Source of the DNA: Podocnemis expansa
Taxonomy: Eukaryota; Chordata; Testudines; Podocnemididae
DNA: 64,000 bases
NCBI GenBank assembly: GCA_007922195.1
Contig: ML682092.1
Span: 1,451,721 to 1,515,720, forward strand
Direction of reading: 5' to 3'
In this document: in pieces, positions 11,151 through 22,720 of the stretch
How positions within the stretch are numbered: position 1 is the stretch's first letter
How the letters are laid out: each line of letters starts with the position of its first letter
Notes under the pieces: model-generated
Database searches by the model: none
Seen by the model: the letters and a program-made list of their open reading frames with translations, nothing else
What the model was told of the DNA's origin: nothing
Program-made: the position numbers and the translations under genes

Positions 11151-11489
11151 AGAGCATCTTAAATAAATCAAACAGTGCCATAGAGTCTTCATGGACAGAA
11201 ATTCCATGCTTAAATAATGAATATAACAGTAAGTGGATGGTGACAGTAATTGTGAAATGCTCAGGGTAATTAGAGAGGCTGGAAAACAGAAAAACCAGTA
11301 ATAAGGGGAGAGTCCAGTTATCCCCGTCCTGACTGGAAACATGTCACTTCAGGATGGGATGCAGAAATAAAATTTCTAGACAAAGTAAATGACTGCTGCT
11401 TGGAGCATCTAGTCTAGGGATCCACAACGGAAGAACCTTCCTTTAATCCTAAATTGTCCACAGAGTCTGGCTCATGGTCTGGGTGTATC

Positions 11490-11655
11490 TAAACCTCTGA
11501 TAAGCTGGGCCTGCATTACGGGGAATGGATCATTTGATAATTGTCTTATTCTGTTCATTCACTCTGAAGCATCTGGGACTAGCCACTGGTGGAAGACAAA
11601 ACACTGGGCTGGGTGAATCTTTGTCTGACTCAGTTTGGCCATTCTTACCTTCTTG
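11490..11655 (+). mobile_element. CR1-like LINE 3' tail
   Basis: It matches the 3' tail pattern seen again at 62390-62480: ggccactg-ggaagac, actgggct, tctgactcagtttggccattctta. The element is strongly 5'-truncated, as is usual for CR1. Confidence 0.55.
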
Positions 11656-12144
11656 CCTATCCCAAGGAGAAAAGCATACCCAGCAGCTTAAAACTTAGTA
11701 CTGACCAAGGCCATGTGGTTTCCCTCTTCTCTAGGGATGAGAGCTGCATTTGCTGTCTGGAAATCAAACCAAAGATGGCACGATATTATCAGAGTTGCAA
11801 ATACTGTTTTCCTGGGTCTTGAGATTGAGATAGAAGTACCTAACACCTTTTTTGATGCCACGAGGAATGCTGCCCAAAGGGAGCCTGGGATACTTTCTAT
11901 GTCCTTGAGATCTTGTCCCCTGATTAAACTCAGGGTTCTAGACTGACACCATGTGTGCCAGCACAGACCCAGCAACCCAAGAGGCTTTTGCAATACCACT
12001 TCTGCTGTTTTTTCAAAGCAGTCTGTTGTCAGAGAGCTCAAAGTCCTTGGAGTGAGTCAAGCTTTCAAAGCTGTTGTTCTGCTCAAGCACTAAAGTAGTG
12101 ATAGAGGACTTCTGTCTTCTTGGCAGAGGCATTGCTTTTGTGCG

Positions 12145-12260
12145 TGCATCTGACAAAGTAGTTTCCAGCTCATGAAAGCTTATGACTCCTCCACCCCCCC
12201 CTTTTTTTTTTAAGTTAGTCTCTAAGGTGCTACAGGACTCCCCTTGTTTATGCATGCATT
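12145..12260 (+). mobile_element. PLE tail fragment
   Basis: Contains gcatctgacaaagtag, agctcatgaaagcttatg and taagttagtctctaaggtg, the PLE tail blocks read in coding orientation, interrupted by a C8/T10 run. It is short and degraded. Confidence 0.5.
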
Positions 12261-14039
12261 GTGTGCAAGAGCTTCTGACAGAGCCAGAAGCTTTTAAATG
12301 CACAACTGCTATAGCCACAGACAGCTTCATGTTGAAGTCTCTGGGTACTCACATGGTCAGTATTCAAATCTAAGGAACAGTCCTCTAACCTCTTTCATTC
12401 AGACTCCTGTCTTTATGATAGCACCATTGACAGGTAGGAGCAGTGTCAGAATAAGGTGGGAATTCTTAGTGACACAATGGCATTGTTAGAGCTGTTTAAA
12501 AAAAAAATCCATTTCTCAGATTCATCTTCCATCAGGGGAGCCTAGACCAGCATCCATTTTATCACAGCACAGTCAGCACGGAAGTTTCTTCCTGCACCAT
12601 CAGTTGTCCTAATTCTTCACCATCAGTGCAACATATTAAGAAATGCTTATAAGGGATCATTGGAAAAAGCTGGGGACAATGCTGATACTTGGATTCAGGG
12701 TGTGAATTTGAAACCTCCCATGGGCATTGTGGGAGAACTGAGATAGAAAATATTTTATATCATCAAAAGACTGTTTAAGAGTAAGAGGATATTTCTATTA
12801 AGATGCAACTGGGTCAGTCAAAAATGTGTTGTTCTTTGTACTACCATTCTCCCAAGGAGTAAGAGGGTTTTGCAATCGCTCAGCATTCGACACTGACAGA
12901 GAGCCAATATTCTAATGATTCCCAGAACAGATCACAACTGTTGAGCTGTCATACTTATTGGCAACGTGTAGTCATATTGCTACAGCTCTGGATTCTGCCG
13001 CGTAGCTCAGTGATGAGTACAATTTCTTCAGTGCCGGATAGGACACACCTTTTTTTGATTTTCTCTACCGGATAGCTTCATGATGGATGAACTGATGAGA
13101 ACAAAGGGAAATAACAGACACAGAGAGGGAAATAACTGCAGTAAAAAATAGTTGATAGCAACAGAGGTTTTTAATGCTTACTCAAAGTACTTTCCTTTTG
13201 GCAGGTAAATACTGTTTCAAAATTTCAAGGTTAGAACTGAAATGTGACAGTTTACATGTTACAATGTGAGGAAATTAGATCGAGTGATTTCTAGAAAATA
13301 AAAACTGCCCAATCTGTTGTGTTGTGGAATTGCTCACAAAGAGCTGGCTTGAAAGCAGTTCCGAACAAGAGCAGTCTGATTTGAAAGTGTTCAGGTGGAG
13401 GATTCCAATGGATGACATTCTCCTTTTTCTGCATGATGCACGTTGGATGATCATGTGAGCCATTTAACACATAAATAATGATAGTTCAGATACTGTATGT
13501 TTTCTCACTTAAAGCTGGAATTTGAAAGGAGATGTTAGACCTGAAATCAAGAAGTTGTCATTTGACAAAAATTGCCTTATCAAGTTGGGTTCCTGTCTCA
13601 ATTAATTTTTCCAAAATTAGAGATTTGTAATTTTATCTCCATCAGATACTTGTAGAAGCTGTTCTTGTAAAAACTTTTTTGTCAGTTGTGAACGCATGGG
13701 TAAATGCACAGTCTCCGGTCTTAAAAGCCTGTGCCTTGGTTTATGGTACAGAGTGTCCCCCCCCCCCCCAAGTTATGTTCTGCCCCTGGGATTGTTTGGC
13801 ATGAGAGTGCTGCATAGCTTTGCATGCAGATTAGTTTTAAGGAGATCACACTGCCAACTAAAGTGGCCCCTTTGAAGATGGAATGCAAGTGTCTGTTCTG
13901 TTAATGGAGCTCTGAGAACCCAGAACAACAACTGGTTCCCTCCTACTTAGCTGCTCTCTGGTCATCCCTGAGCCTGTTTTGTCCAGGAGGGGAATATGTA
14001 GTTGAACAAAGAATATAACAGTTGGGAAGATATGGCAGG

Positions 14040-14940
14040 AAGAGACCTCTTAAATGGCACACATTGAATGGATTAAAAATTGGCTAATGGATTGGTCTCA
14101 AAATGTAATTGTGAACAGGGAATCATCGAGTGGTTGTTTCCTGTGATGTCTCACAGAGATCAGTTCTTAGTCCTGCCTTAGTTAACATTTTATTTATGAC
14201 CTGCAAGAAGACATAACATTATCATTGATAAAGGCTCCAGATGAGACAGAAATTGTGGGAGTGGTAAATAATGAGGAGTACAAGTCACTGACTGAGAGCA
14301 AGTCACTTGGTAAGCTTGGCACAAGGAGATGATGCATGTTTTAATACAGTCGAATCTAGAGGAAACAAAGAATACAGGCTGTACTTACAAGGTGGAGGAC
14401 TCTATCCTGGGAAGCGGGGACTTTGAAAAAGATTTGGGATCATGGTAGCTGATAGCTGAACGTAACTCCCAGTGTGGTGCTGTGGGCAAAAGAGCTAATG
14501 CAGTCTTGGGATGCAAAAATGGGTGTTTCAAGTAGGAGAAGAGAGATTATTTCTGCTTTTGGCACTGGTGCAGGCACTCCTGGAATACTCCGTCCACTTT
14601 TGGTGCCCAAAATTCAGGAAGGATCCCAATATATTGGAGAGGGTTCAGAGAGGAGCCACAATAACTATTCAAGTATTAGACAACAGTACCTTTAGAGATT
14701 GAGCTCGACTCTAACACTATTTACTGTAAGCAAGAGACGGTTAAGGGGTGACTTGATTACAGTCCGTAAGTACCTAAGTGAAGAACAACTATTTAATAAT
14801 GGGGTCTCTAGTCTAGCAGAGAAAGGTCAGCTGGGAATCCTTGGGAATGGAAGCTGTTGACAAGTTATTTCTGACAATGCCCAAATGATATAGAGAACTT
14901 TGCAGTTCCTAAATTGACCCCCCCACACACACAAAATGTA
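14040..14940 (+). mobile_element. CR1 LINE, reverse transcriptase C-terminal remnant
   Basis: Broken reading frames across 14070-14700 match the end of CR1 reverse transcriptase: a WIKNWL block near the start and later VHFWCPKFRKDPNILERVQR-like sequence near 14590-14660 (CR1 elements carry a similar block before the 3' end). Multiple stops and frameshifts. The 3' boundary is near 14930. Confidence 0.7.
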
Positions 14941-16184
14941 CATCTGCATTTACATTTATCGTGAACAGCCATTAACTACAGAGGGTCTAATGAAGCTCAC
15001 TTTAAATGTGTCTTAACTATTGTCCTCTTACTTTATCTTTGTGTTCTGCATGGAAACTAGCAGAGAGGCTTCCAGATATTTAGATTATTTTATTAGATCT
15101 TGTCAGACAGGTAGGTTTCTGTTAGATAGACTTTTGATGAGGTCACTTGGAGATGCCTATTCATTGCTTTATGCTGAGTTCTTGCATTACTTTATTCCTT
15201 TTTTTAAGTCTTGATCTACTGAATGTTAATAACTTGTTAGATTCCATGTGCTACCATTGTACGTGAAGATATGAAACATTGCTGAACATACTATTAGAAT
15301 GTGTTGCAAAGTAGTTAGCTGCCACAAACAGCCTTTTAGGCACAGCAGTGGAGTGGTGAGACATCATTGATGGATATTTCTGAGCCATTCAAGAATAGAT
15401 TCCAGATATTAGGAGTCGTTTCAGGAGACACTTCACTGCAGGAAGCATGTTTGCAATGGGGCTGGACTGACCAATGATAATTACTCCACAGGTAACAAGC
15501 CCAAATGTTCTAACAAAGTGTAAAATGGGGAGTGTCACATCATCACTTGGCTCCACTCTCATTCAACTGAACAATGGAAGGGTCTTCTGGAAGACAACAG
15601 GATTTTAAAAGGGGTGGGATGTCATAGGCAGGAAATGTTGCCCAGCCTGCATTTAAGAAACTGGTGTGTACCAGCTAACAAGGGTGAGACGTTGCTAATT
15701 GAAGAGCTTGTTAGTCTGTGGACTGCAATCTTATATTTATTTTGTTTTGTAACTGTTTTTAATCTCTTTACATTTGCCACTTACAATCGCTTAAAATCTA
15801 TTTTCCTGTAGTTAATGTTTGTTTAATGTTTTATCTCAACCAGACACTCGAAATAGTAGCATCAAGAAATCTTAGATCAGTAACAAAAGCTGTTTCGTGT
15901 CTTCTCCACAGTTGTGGAGGAGTGGATTTATAAATATAATTTTGGGACCAGACTCCCTTTGGTGCAGCTCTAACAAATTATGAGGGTGGATAATTGGCTG
16001 GTGCCTCTCTTTTGTTCTTTCAGGAGTGGGTAGGCAAGTCATCCATATAACAGAGGAGTGAGTCTCTGCCTATAGATGGCTATGTAAGTGTAGCTTGCGT
16101 TTGGCATCAGAGATGAGAGGCACCCAGATTAACATTCATGCTTATCTAGCTGGATGTGATGTCCTGCATGCTGTTGGGCTAGGT

Positions 16185-16363
16185 CAGTGGTTCTCAACCA
16201 CTGTGTCCAGGACACATTACTGTGTCGCCAGACAGTGGTAAGTGTGTCATGGAGAGCTGGGGAAATGGCTGGATTTGCTCTGGGGTGGGTGGGATGGTGT
16301 GTCCTGTAAGGTTGCAGTATGCCACCAACCATGTCATGACCCACAAAAGGTTGAGAACCGCTG
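16185..16363. mobile_element. Non-autonomous hAT element with near-perfect TSD
   Basis: The ends are inverted: cagtggttctcaacc at the left and ggttgagaaccgctg at the right. Flanks are ggctaggt (16177-16184) and tgctaggt (16364-16371), 7 of 8 matching. Length is 179 bp; no coding capacity. Confidence 0.85.
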
Positions 16364-17080
16364 TGCTAGGTGATAAAGGTGCCTGAAGGGGCTTTCTGTT
16401 TGTCAATAACAAGGCACTGTGAGGAACAGCCCAGGCTGGGGAGTGAAGAAGGCACAGCACTCCGACAGTTTTCAGGCTGTACAGTGGGGGACCTCATCAC
16501 AGTAGTGAATTACTATAGCCTTAGATTTTTTATTTCCTTAAAAGAATTAACAAATAACAAGATGATGGAGTGAATTTAGGCTTCAGGCTTGCATATTTCT
16601 CCCAGAAGAATTCTTTTCGATCTGATCTCTTCAGATGAGTTTTTAATTATTGTTATTAGATAATGTCAAGTTACTTCTCCTATCTGGATGGCAGGTGGTA
16701 ATTCCCTTGAAACTTGGACCTAAGTGAAATTCTTTCATTAATACACTTACATTTGACCTATTATCCTTCATGTATCAGAGTTTTGCTCGTACAGTTAAGT
16801 TTGTTAAAGGGTGACTTTTTTCAGCAAGGTTAATTTTTCCAAGTGAACTTTGTCTGAGAATTTAATTAAGTTTTAAAGTACAGATTTTTCTGATAATCCT
16901 ATTTTGTTGTGTTAGCAATATAAATTAATAACAGCTGTATATAAAAGGTTAAATACTGTTGCCTGAGATAATTAATTACTTTTAATTAGAAATAGTTTAA
17001 TTGATCCTGTGTTATTCTGTTGTAATATGGGAAAGCAGTGGGGTTTATAGGGAAACTAGCATACTGTGAAACTTTACTTG

Positions 17081-17190
17081 TTCCAGAGGGAGTAGCCGTG
17101 TCAGTCAAGTTCAGCAAAACAGACAAGGAGTCCTGTGGACTTACTTATAAATTTATTTTTTGCACAAGCTTTCATGGGAGAAATTTTATT
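17081..17190 (-). mobile_element. PLE 3'-end fragment next to TNKS exon d
   Basis: Begins ttccagagggagtagcc and carries acaaggagtcctgtgg and aagctttcatgggag, the PLE tail blocks. It ends about 95 bp upstream of the exon starting at 17285, so it lies close to the branch-point and acceptor region without overlapping the T-rich tract. Confidence 0.65.
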
Positions 17191-17284
17191 TGTCACTCTT
17201 CTTCCGTATTAAGGTTGGGAGGGGAGGTTGAGATTTGCAATTCTAAAGATACTTAGTTTTATATCACTGAATGATTTTTTTCAG

Positions 17285-17456
17285 ATGAATGCACTGGACA
17301 CACTTGGTCAAACAGCTTTGCATAGAGCTGCTTTGGCAGGTCACTTGCAGACCTGTCGCCTCCTGCTGAATTATGGCTCTGATCCTTCCATCATCTCCTT
17401 ACAAGGTTTTACAGCAGCACAGATGGGAAATGAAGCAGTGCAGCAAATTCTAAGTG
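17285..17456 (+). CDS. TNKS: TNKS exon d: end of cluster 3, linker to cluster 4
   Basis: Fifty-seven codons from [20 protein letters not shown] to [14 protein letters not shown] plus the G of a split Glu codon. Acceptor TTTTTTCAG ends at 17284; the donor is GTGGGT at 17457, a weaker-looking site than the others. It includes a complete canonical repeat ([20 protein letters not shown]) and the helical end cap of ARC3. If the donor were not used, translation would stop after two glycines. The Asn in LLNYGSD is Ser in human TNKS as I recall. Confidence 0.97.
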
Positions 17457-17703
17457 GTGGGTGAAAATATGCTGCATATTTTAATGTAATCTTCTCCATT
17501 TCTTTGTCAGTTGTAAATGTGATCTCTTCATTGAGACTGATTTTTTTATATCTGCAGTTTTGTCTTCCCTCCACTACCTAATGTGCGCAAATGTCTGCAA
17601 TTTACTTTGTCTGATGCCTTTTATAAAAATCTGCTCCAGTTCTTCAGTTATTTTATGTAATAAAACACTGCCAAGTAGCTATTTAAATGTAACCTGTCAC
17701 ATT

Positions 17704-17705
<2 letters not shown>

Positions 17706-17737
<32 letters not shown>
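17706..17737 (+). repeat. Poly-A run, 32 bases
   Basis: An uninterrupted run of 32 A. No retroposed sequence is recognisable immediately upstream (17460-17705), so it cannot be tied to a specific insertion. Runs of this length are prone to length error in assemblies. Confidence 0.95.
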
Positions 17738-17740
<3 letters not shown>

Positions 17741-18676
17741 CCAAATGACCTGAATAAGCCAAGGTAATAAGAATGGGAGAGAGCACGTTATTTAATTTTA
17801 TTTATTTCTTTGTGCCCAGAGTACAGGCCTGTGAATCACTATATAGCTGTCCTCTGCAGGGGATGTAACAAATGTCTACTAGAAACCGGAGCCTGCCTAT
17901 AAAACATAGTTTTAATATTGTCAGTTGGAAGACTCTCAAAATAAAAATACTATAATAAGTGCACAAGGATATATTTTGCATATGTGAGTCATGTCCTCTC
18001 CCATTCCACTCCCCTTTAATTGTCTTTCATATGATCTCCAGACATCAGTAGTATCTGTTGCCACCAGAGTTCACGCAGGGCATCATACCTAGGAGGAACT
18101 GTCAGTCCAGAGACCTTCTCTACAGATGTGAGAGAGCATCATACTCAATTTATAAATGTTTGCTGCTTGTCTTTACTATACTAATTTGGGGTGTTTAGCA
18201 CATAATTCTGAAGGTTGTGTTTTCTTATATTTGGAGGTTACTTTTAGAAAATTCAGAGGTGTTAAAAAAGCATAGATGAAAATATTAAAATAACTATTCA
18301 AAAGAATTGCTGAAGGGGCCACAAAGATTAGACTTTTTTTCCTAAATTGCAGAGACTGTATTTAGTTTTCATGATAAATTATTCAAGAGGAAAGAAAGTG
18401 TAAAAATACTGAGCAAAGTAATTTCAATGGTGTTTAAACTCCTATTTTCTTCGAAAACACTTAGTATTTCTTATTATAACTGCTGTGAGATATAGAGCAT
18501 GAGCAAAAAATATTAGTAGCTGTAAAAGTAATCAAACTCCCACTTCAGATGCTTTGATGGTCCAGTGACAATATACTTTCTCTGTTCTAAACAACTCACT
18601 GGATATGATTTATAAAATCATAAATTTTATATCAAACACAGAACCACAAATGTTAAGAGTCTCATCATCTTTCAAG

Positions 18677-18849
18677 TTCCAAAGGGGCAACCATGTTGGT
18701 CTAGTTCTGCAAAACAAGCAAGAAGTCCTATGGCACTTAAAGACTAACACATTTATTTGTCACATGAGCTTTCTCAAAGTGTCTGACGAAGTGGTATTTT
18801 TCTCCCATGAAACTCGTGATAGTCTTTAAGTGGACTCCTTGCTTGTTTT
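18677..18849. mobile_element. Short PLE-derived inverted unit with perfect 13-bp TSD
   Basis: A 173-bp unit that begins ttccaaaggggcaacc and ends gactccttgcttgtttt. The left arm (aacaagcaagaagtcc, acttaaagactaac) is the inverse of the right arm, with a central atgagcttt / tctgacgaagtgg segment. It is flanked by identical 13-mers, atcatctttcaag at 18664-18676 and 18850-18862. Confidence 0.8.
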
Positions 18850-20284
18850 ATCATCTTTCAAGTAGCACCTTAGTTCAGGTGTTCTATGCATCTGTTTGCA
18901 TGCCTATGCATATTACAGCATTATTTTTTTATTATTTGTATAAATTAAACAACACTGGAAAATTTTTTTTTAGGTCAGTAGTTTTAAGGAATCCAACAGT
19001 TAGTTGCCCAGATCCAGGGAAAGCCAGCAGGAATTGGGCACCTCTTTCCTCAAGTCGTCTTTGAAAATTGCAAACTGAAGTTACATCCTGGATCAAGTGT
19101 TCTCTAGCAACAAAATCTTCAATAGGAAAGGGTGCCCTTTTGAAAAACCAAAGCTTCTGAAGTATGTGTAAAGAAAGGAGATACCTATCATATTTCCCTT
19201 ACAGTTAAAAAGAATGGTTATTTAATTTCAGAAAGAGGTAAAGCAAACATTTAAAAATAAGTGTTTTGAAAATTTAAGCACTGGTTTGTCTTTTCTGTTG
19301 AAACTTCTATTTCAGCCATTATGTCACACTGTTTTTCAACACAGGAGCAGTAGCTCTGGACTTAGGCAGAAACTCCTGCCTTTATCTCTCTTCCATATAC
19401 GCACACAAAACTGCCTCAAAGATTGTGCTAGTGTTACTTGCTAGGGTTTTGTGTTGTCCTCAGAACATAGGCTTGTTGCCCATTGTTGTCTCCTGTGTTC
19501 AAGGCAATCAGATGTCTTATTCCTATTTTTATAGTAAAATCATGTACATATTTCTGCACAATTATTTTCTGTATGATTTGGTTTGAAGAAATATTTTCAA
19601 ATATTCATTAATCTCCTTTATTTACATACTGAAGGTTTGGGTTAAAGTGATGTTGGAGTATTCTTGATTCTCTTACCCCCCCCCCATCCCCCACCCCCAC
19701 ACCTGCAAGCAGAGGCACTTCACAGTTATGAGATCACAACTGTGCAAATGGATTTCTGATGACCTCATGGGCAGGAGGTCTGCCTTTACTCAAATGAGTA
19801 TTGAGATTTTGGTTATGACCATTAAATTCACATTTGTAATATATGAATGTTCCAAAAATGAGTTTAATAGAAAGTTCTCTAAACTTCTTTTAGAAAATGC
19901 TGTTTGTTTATCTTCTCCTGAAACGTAAGTATCTTTGTATCTTTGCTCAGTTAGATCAGCCTCTCAAATATTTAGAGCCTTTCCTTAATCAAATCTCAAT
20001 CCGGTGAAATTTTAAATTTCCGTTTCCAAATGTAGTTAGATTGTGTGTATGATTTTTTTTTTTCTTTTATCTTGCCTTCATTTCCCAATTGAAGCCAGTG
20101 CTTGGGCCATCTTGTGGTGCTAAATGGTAGAAGGCCAGAGAGCAGATAAAGAAACAGTAGGTGAAGAGCTGAATCCCAGATGGTATTATGTAACCCTCTC
20201 AAAATAGTAAGAAACCTTCTATTGCAGCCTCCCTACTTCAGTGCTTTGAGGAGGCATCTCCTGGAGAAAAGAAGGGAAATGGGT

Positions 20285-20555
20285 TACTAGAATTTTAGGA
20301 GACTAGGATTGGAAGGGACCTCAGTGACTAAACCATCCCAGCCAGGGCTTTGTCAGACCAGGTCTTAAAAACTTCCAAGGATGGAGATTCCACTGCCTCC
20401 TTATGTAGCCCAGTCTAGTGCTTAACTACCGTGTTAGGGCAAAATCTTTTCCTGGTGTCCAACATAGATCTCCCCCACTGCAGTCTGAGACCATTGCTTC
20501 TAGTCCACTCATCTGCCACCACTGAGAATAGCCTAGCTCCATGTTCCCTGAAAGC
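20285..20555 (-). mobile_element. CR1 LINE 3' tail, minus orientation
   Basis: Starts near gactaggattggaagggacctc and continues through blocks typical of the reversed CR1 3' UTR (ccagccagggctttgtc; ccactgcagtctgagaccattgct; gcctagctcc). 5'-truncated. Confidence 0.65.
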
Positions 20556-20559
20556 TGAG

Positions 20560-21460
20560 GTGGAGTAGCACTGGAGTTGGGGCAGAGAAGAGATTCAGGT
20601 GCAGTGGGACTGGCTTTGGAGTGGAAGCAGAGCTGGGGGCAGACTGGAAGAGCAAGTGGAGCAGGGGATGGGAGGGACTGGAAAAGAAGCTAAGCTGGAG
20701 GTGGGTGAGCAGCAGAACAGAGGTGCAGATGATGTGGCTGGGGTGGAGCAGTGCCGGAGGCAGAGCTGGGGGTGGACTGGAGGTACACACAGTACAAGAG
20801 GTGGAGGCGGAGCTGGGGGCAGACCAGAACAGGACACAGTGGAGGTGCCTGCAGAGTGGTGGTTGGAGGTGGACAGAGGGACTGGAGAAGAGCTTAATTG
20901 GCAGTGGAGTGTAAATGCAGGTAGAGGGGGCAAGAGGTGGGAGGCAGAGCTGGGAGCAGACCAGGGATGCAGATGACACGGGCTGAGGGCAAACTGAGAC
21001 TGGGGAGTGGATTGGGCCTGGCTGTGGACCTGACATGGAGACGGAGCTAAGGGGCACACTGGGACAGAGTGTCGAATGAGGGAGAAGAGGGACTGGAGTC
21101 AGAAAGGAGTTGAGCTGGAGGCAGAGTGGGGCCTGGGATGGAAGAGGGAGACTGGGGCTGCAGGCAGAGCTATGGCAGAATGGCGGTGCAAGCAACGCAG
21201 GAGCTGGGGATGGGGAGGGGAGTGGAAGAGTTGAGTGGTGATACAAGTGAAGCAGAGTTTAGGGATGAACAGGACCTGGTGGAGAAGCTGGGGATGGGCT
21301 AATGGGCAGAACGGAGGTGTAGGCGAAGCAGGGTTTGAGGGTGAACTGGGGCTAGAGAAGGAGCTGGGGTGGGGGGGCAGAATGAAGGTGCCCGCAGTGC
21401 AGGGGCCTGGAGGTGGACTGTAGCTGTGAGGTGAACAAGGCTGGATGCAAGGGGTTGTTA
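20560..21460. repeat. Purine-rich degenerate minisatellite
   Basis: About 0.9 kb of G/A-rich sequence on the + strand made of loosely repeated words such as gcagagctgggggcagac, seen near 20626, 20760, 20806 and 20943, with similar words to about 21400. Unit spacing is irregular. The complementary strand gives long Ser/Pro-rich ORFs (for example 20533-21246, 237 codons) that come from the composition, not from a gene. Confidence 0.75.
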
Positions 21461-22279
21461 TTGAGACACTTATTTGATGGTGTCCCCCAACCATGGTCCC
21501 CTGAGTGACTGAGGACATCAACCACCCTTAAAGCCAGCCTCATCTAGAGGATTGGGGTTTCATGAGTTTCCTCTGCTCTTGCATCTTCTCACCTTGCAAG
21601 TAAGCACCTAGGTTCTGCTTTTCACCTTCCCATGAAACCACAGCTAGCCATCTCTTCCCTCATCCTCCCCCCCCAACTCCCCTCCCCACCCAGTAGAGAT
21701 GGAGGTGAGGCTGAGGGCCCAAGAACAACTGGTATATATCTACTGCCTGTCTGCTCTGCAGTCTCCTGCCTGCTATATCACCAGAAAGTATGCCTCAGGC
21801 TCTGCTTTCTATGAGGAAGAGAAGACAGTGCCTACAGATGAGGAATACAGTCTCCTGTTGAACTGATAAATTGATATCTATACACAGGAAAACATCACAG
21901 CAAGTTTCGGCCTTCAGATGTCCATTTGTACCAATTGTTCTCTTCTGCAAACAGCTGAATTGTGTAGATTTTAATGAAATCAGATCACTGTGTTTGCGTG
22001 CTTGCATAGGGTGTTTATGTGATTTGTTTTCTTAATGGTGATGGAAGTGAGGAGTCCTGTGGCACTTAATGACTAACAAATTTGTTTATTGCATGAGCTT
22101 TCATGGGAGAAAATTCCACTTCATCAGACGCTTTGAAGGTGGGGGAACTTGCAGGATGGGAGGAAAACGAATGCAGGGGAGTGTAAGACATGGGATCAGG
22201 TCACACTGTAGCAGCAAATCAAAGCAGTTGTTAAGATTCAAACACTGAGAAACAGCACATAGAGGAAGGTGAAGTCAAA

Positions 22280-22528
22280 TCACCTGTTGTAATGGGAAAA
22301 GAATCCATAGTCACAATTTAATTCTGCTTTTTCACAGCTGAATCTGCATATCAGTTCTTGTTCAGCTGTTTCTCCTTGAAGTCTTGATGTCCCATTCACT
22401 TGCTTGAGCACAGCTGTTAACAAACCATCCAGAGTGATTAGAAAGATGGAAGTGCTCAGCAACTGGTTTTTGCATGTTGTGATTTGTGATGTCAGTTTTA
22501 TGCCATCATGTGCCAGAAATGTCCCCAC
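22280..22528 (-). pseudogene. PLE GIY-YIG endonuclease C-terminal fragment (left arm)
   Basis: The minus-strand frame reads through sequence such as DGLLTAVLKQVNGTSRLQGE, the region just after the GIY-YIG core in this PLE family. It is the inverted twin of the + strand segment at 22640-22720. It has no N-terminal core. Confidence 0.6.
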
Positions 22529-22720
22529 ACCTTATACATTGGACAAACAGGACAGCCTCTGCACAAAAGAATAAATGGGCACAAAACTGACATCAGAAAT
22601 CACAACATTAAAAAACCAGTTGCTGGGCGCCTCTATCTTTCTAATCACTCTGTGAATGATTTGTTAACAGCTGTGCTCAAGCAAGTAAATGGGACGTCAA
22701 GACTTCAGAGAAACAGCTGA
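22508..22720 (+). pseudogene. PLE GIY-YIG endonuclease fragment (right arm)
   Basis: The frame reads MCQKCPHTLYIGQTGQPLHK, followed by RINGHKTDIRNH. That is the GIY-YIG nuclease core of Penelope-like elements: a cysteine pair, LYIGQTG in place of GIY-YIG, and the conserved RINGH block. It ends shortly after a frameshift near 22625-22720. Known PLEs use this nuclease to nick the target DNA. Confidence 0.7.

Larger units (their letters stand above)
8249..17284 (+). other. TNKS: TNKS intron, 9.0 kb, with PLE, CR1 and hAT repeats
   Basis: Annotated repeats lie at 8992-9275, 9629-9994, 10138-11150, 11490-11655, 12145-12260, 14040-14940, 16185-16363 and 17081-17190. Stretches 8249-8990, 11160-11490, 11655-12140, 12260-14040 and 16372-17080 show nothing I can name. 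The interval from about 15320 to 16060 has the feel of a solo LTR but I could not fix its ends. Simple runs: A from about 10300, C11 near 13748. Confidence 0.8.

Noticed and set aside
11688..12041. 117-codon minus-strand ORF and overlapping + strand ORFs
   Set aside because: No domain or repeat family recognised; both strands are open over the same interval and there is no splice or poly-A context to support a gene.
15320..16060. Possible second solo LTR
   Set aside because: The general make-up suggests an LTR but I could not find ends, TATA box or target duplication, so it is only mentioned in the intron entry.
20533..21246. Long minus-strand ORF of 237 codons, Ser/Pro/Leu rich
   Set aside because: It is the complement of a purine-rich minisatellite, has no domain, and overlapping frames on both strands are equally open.
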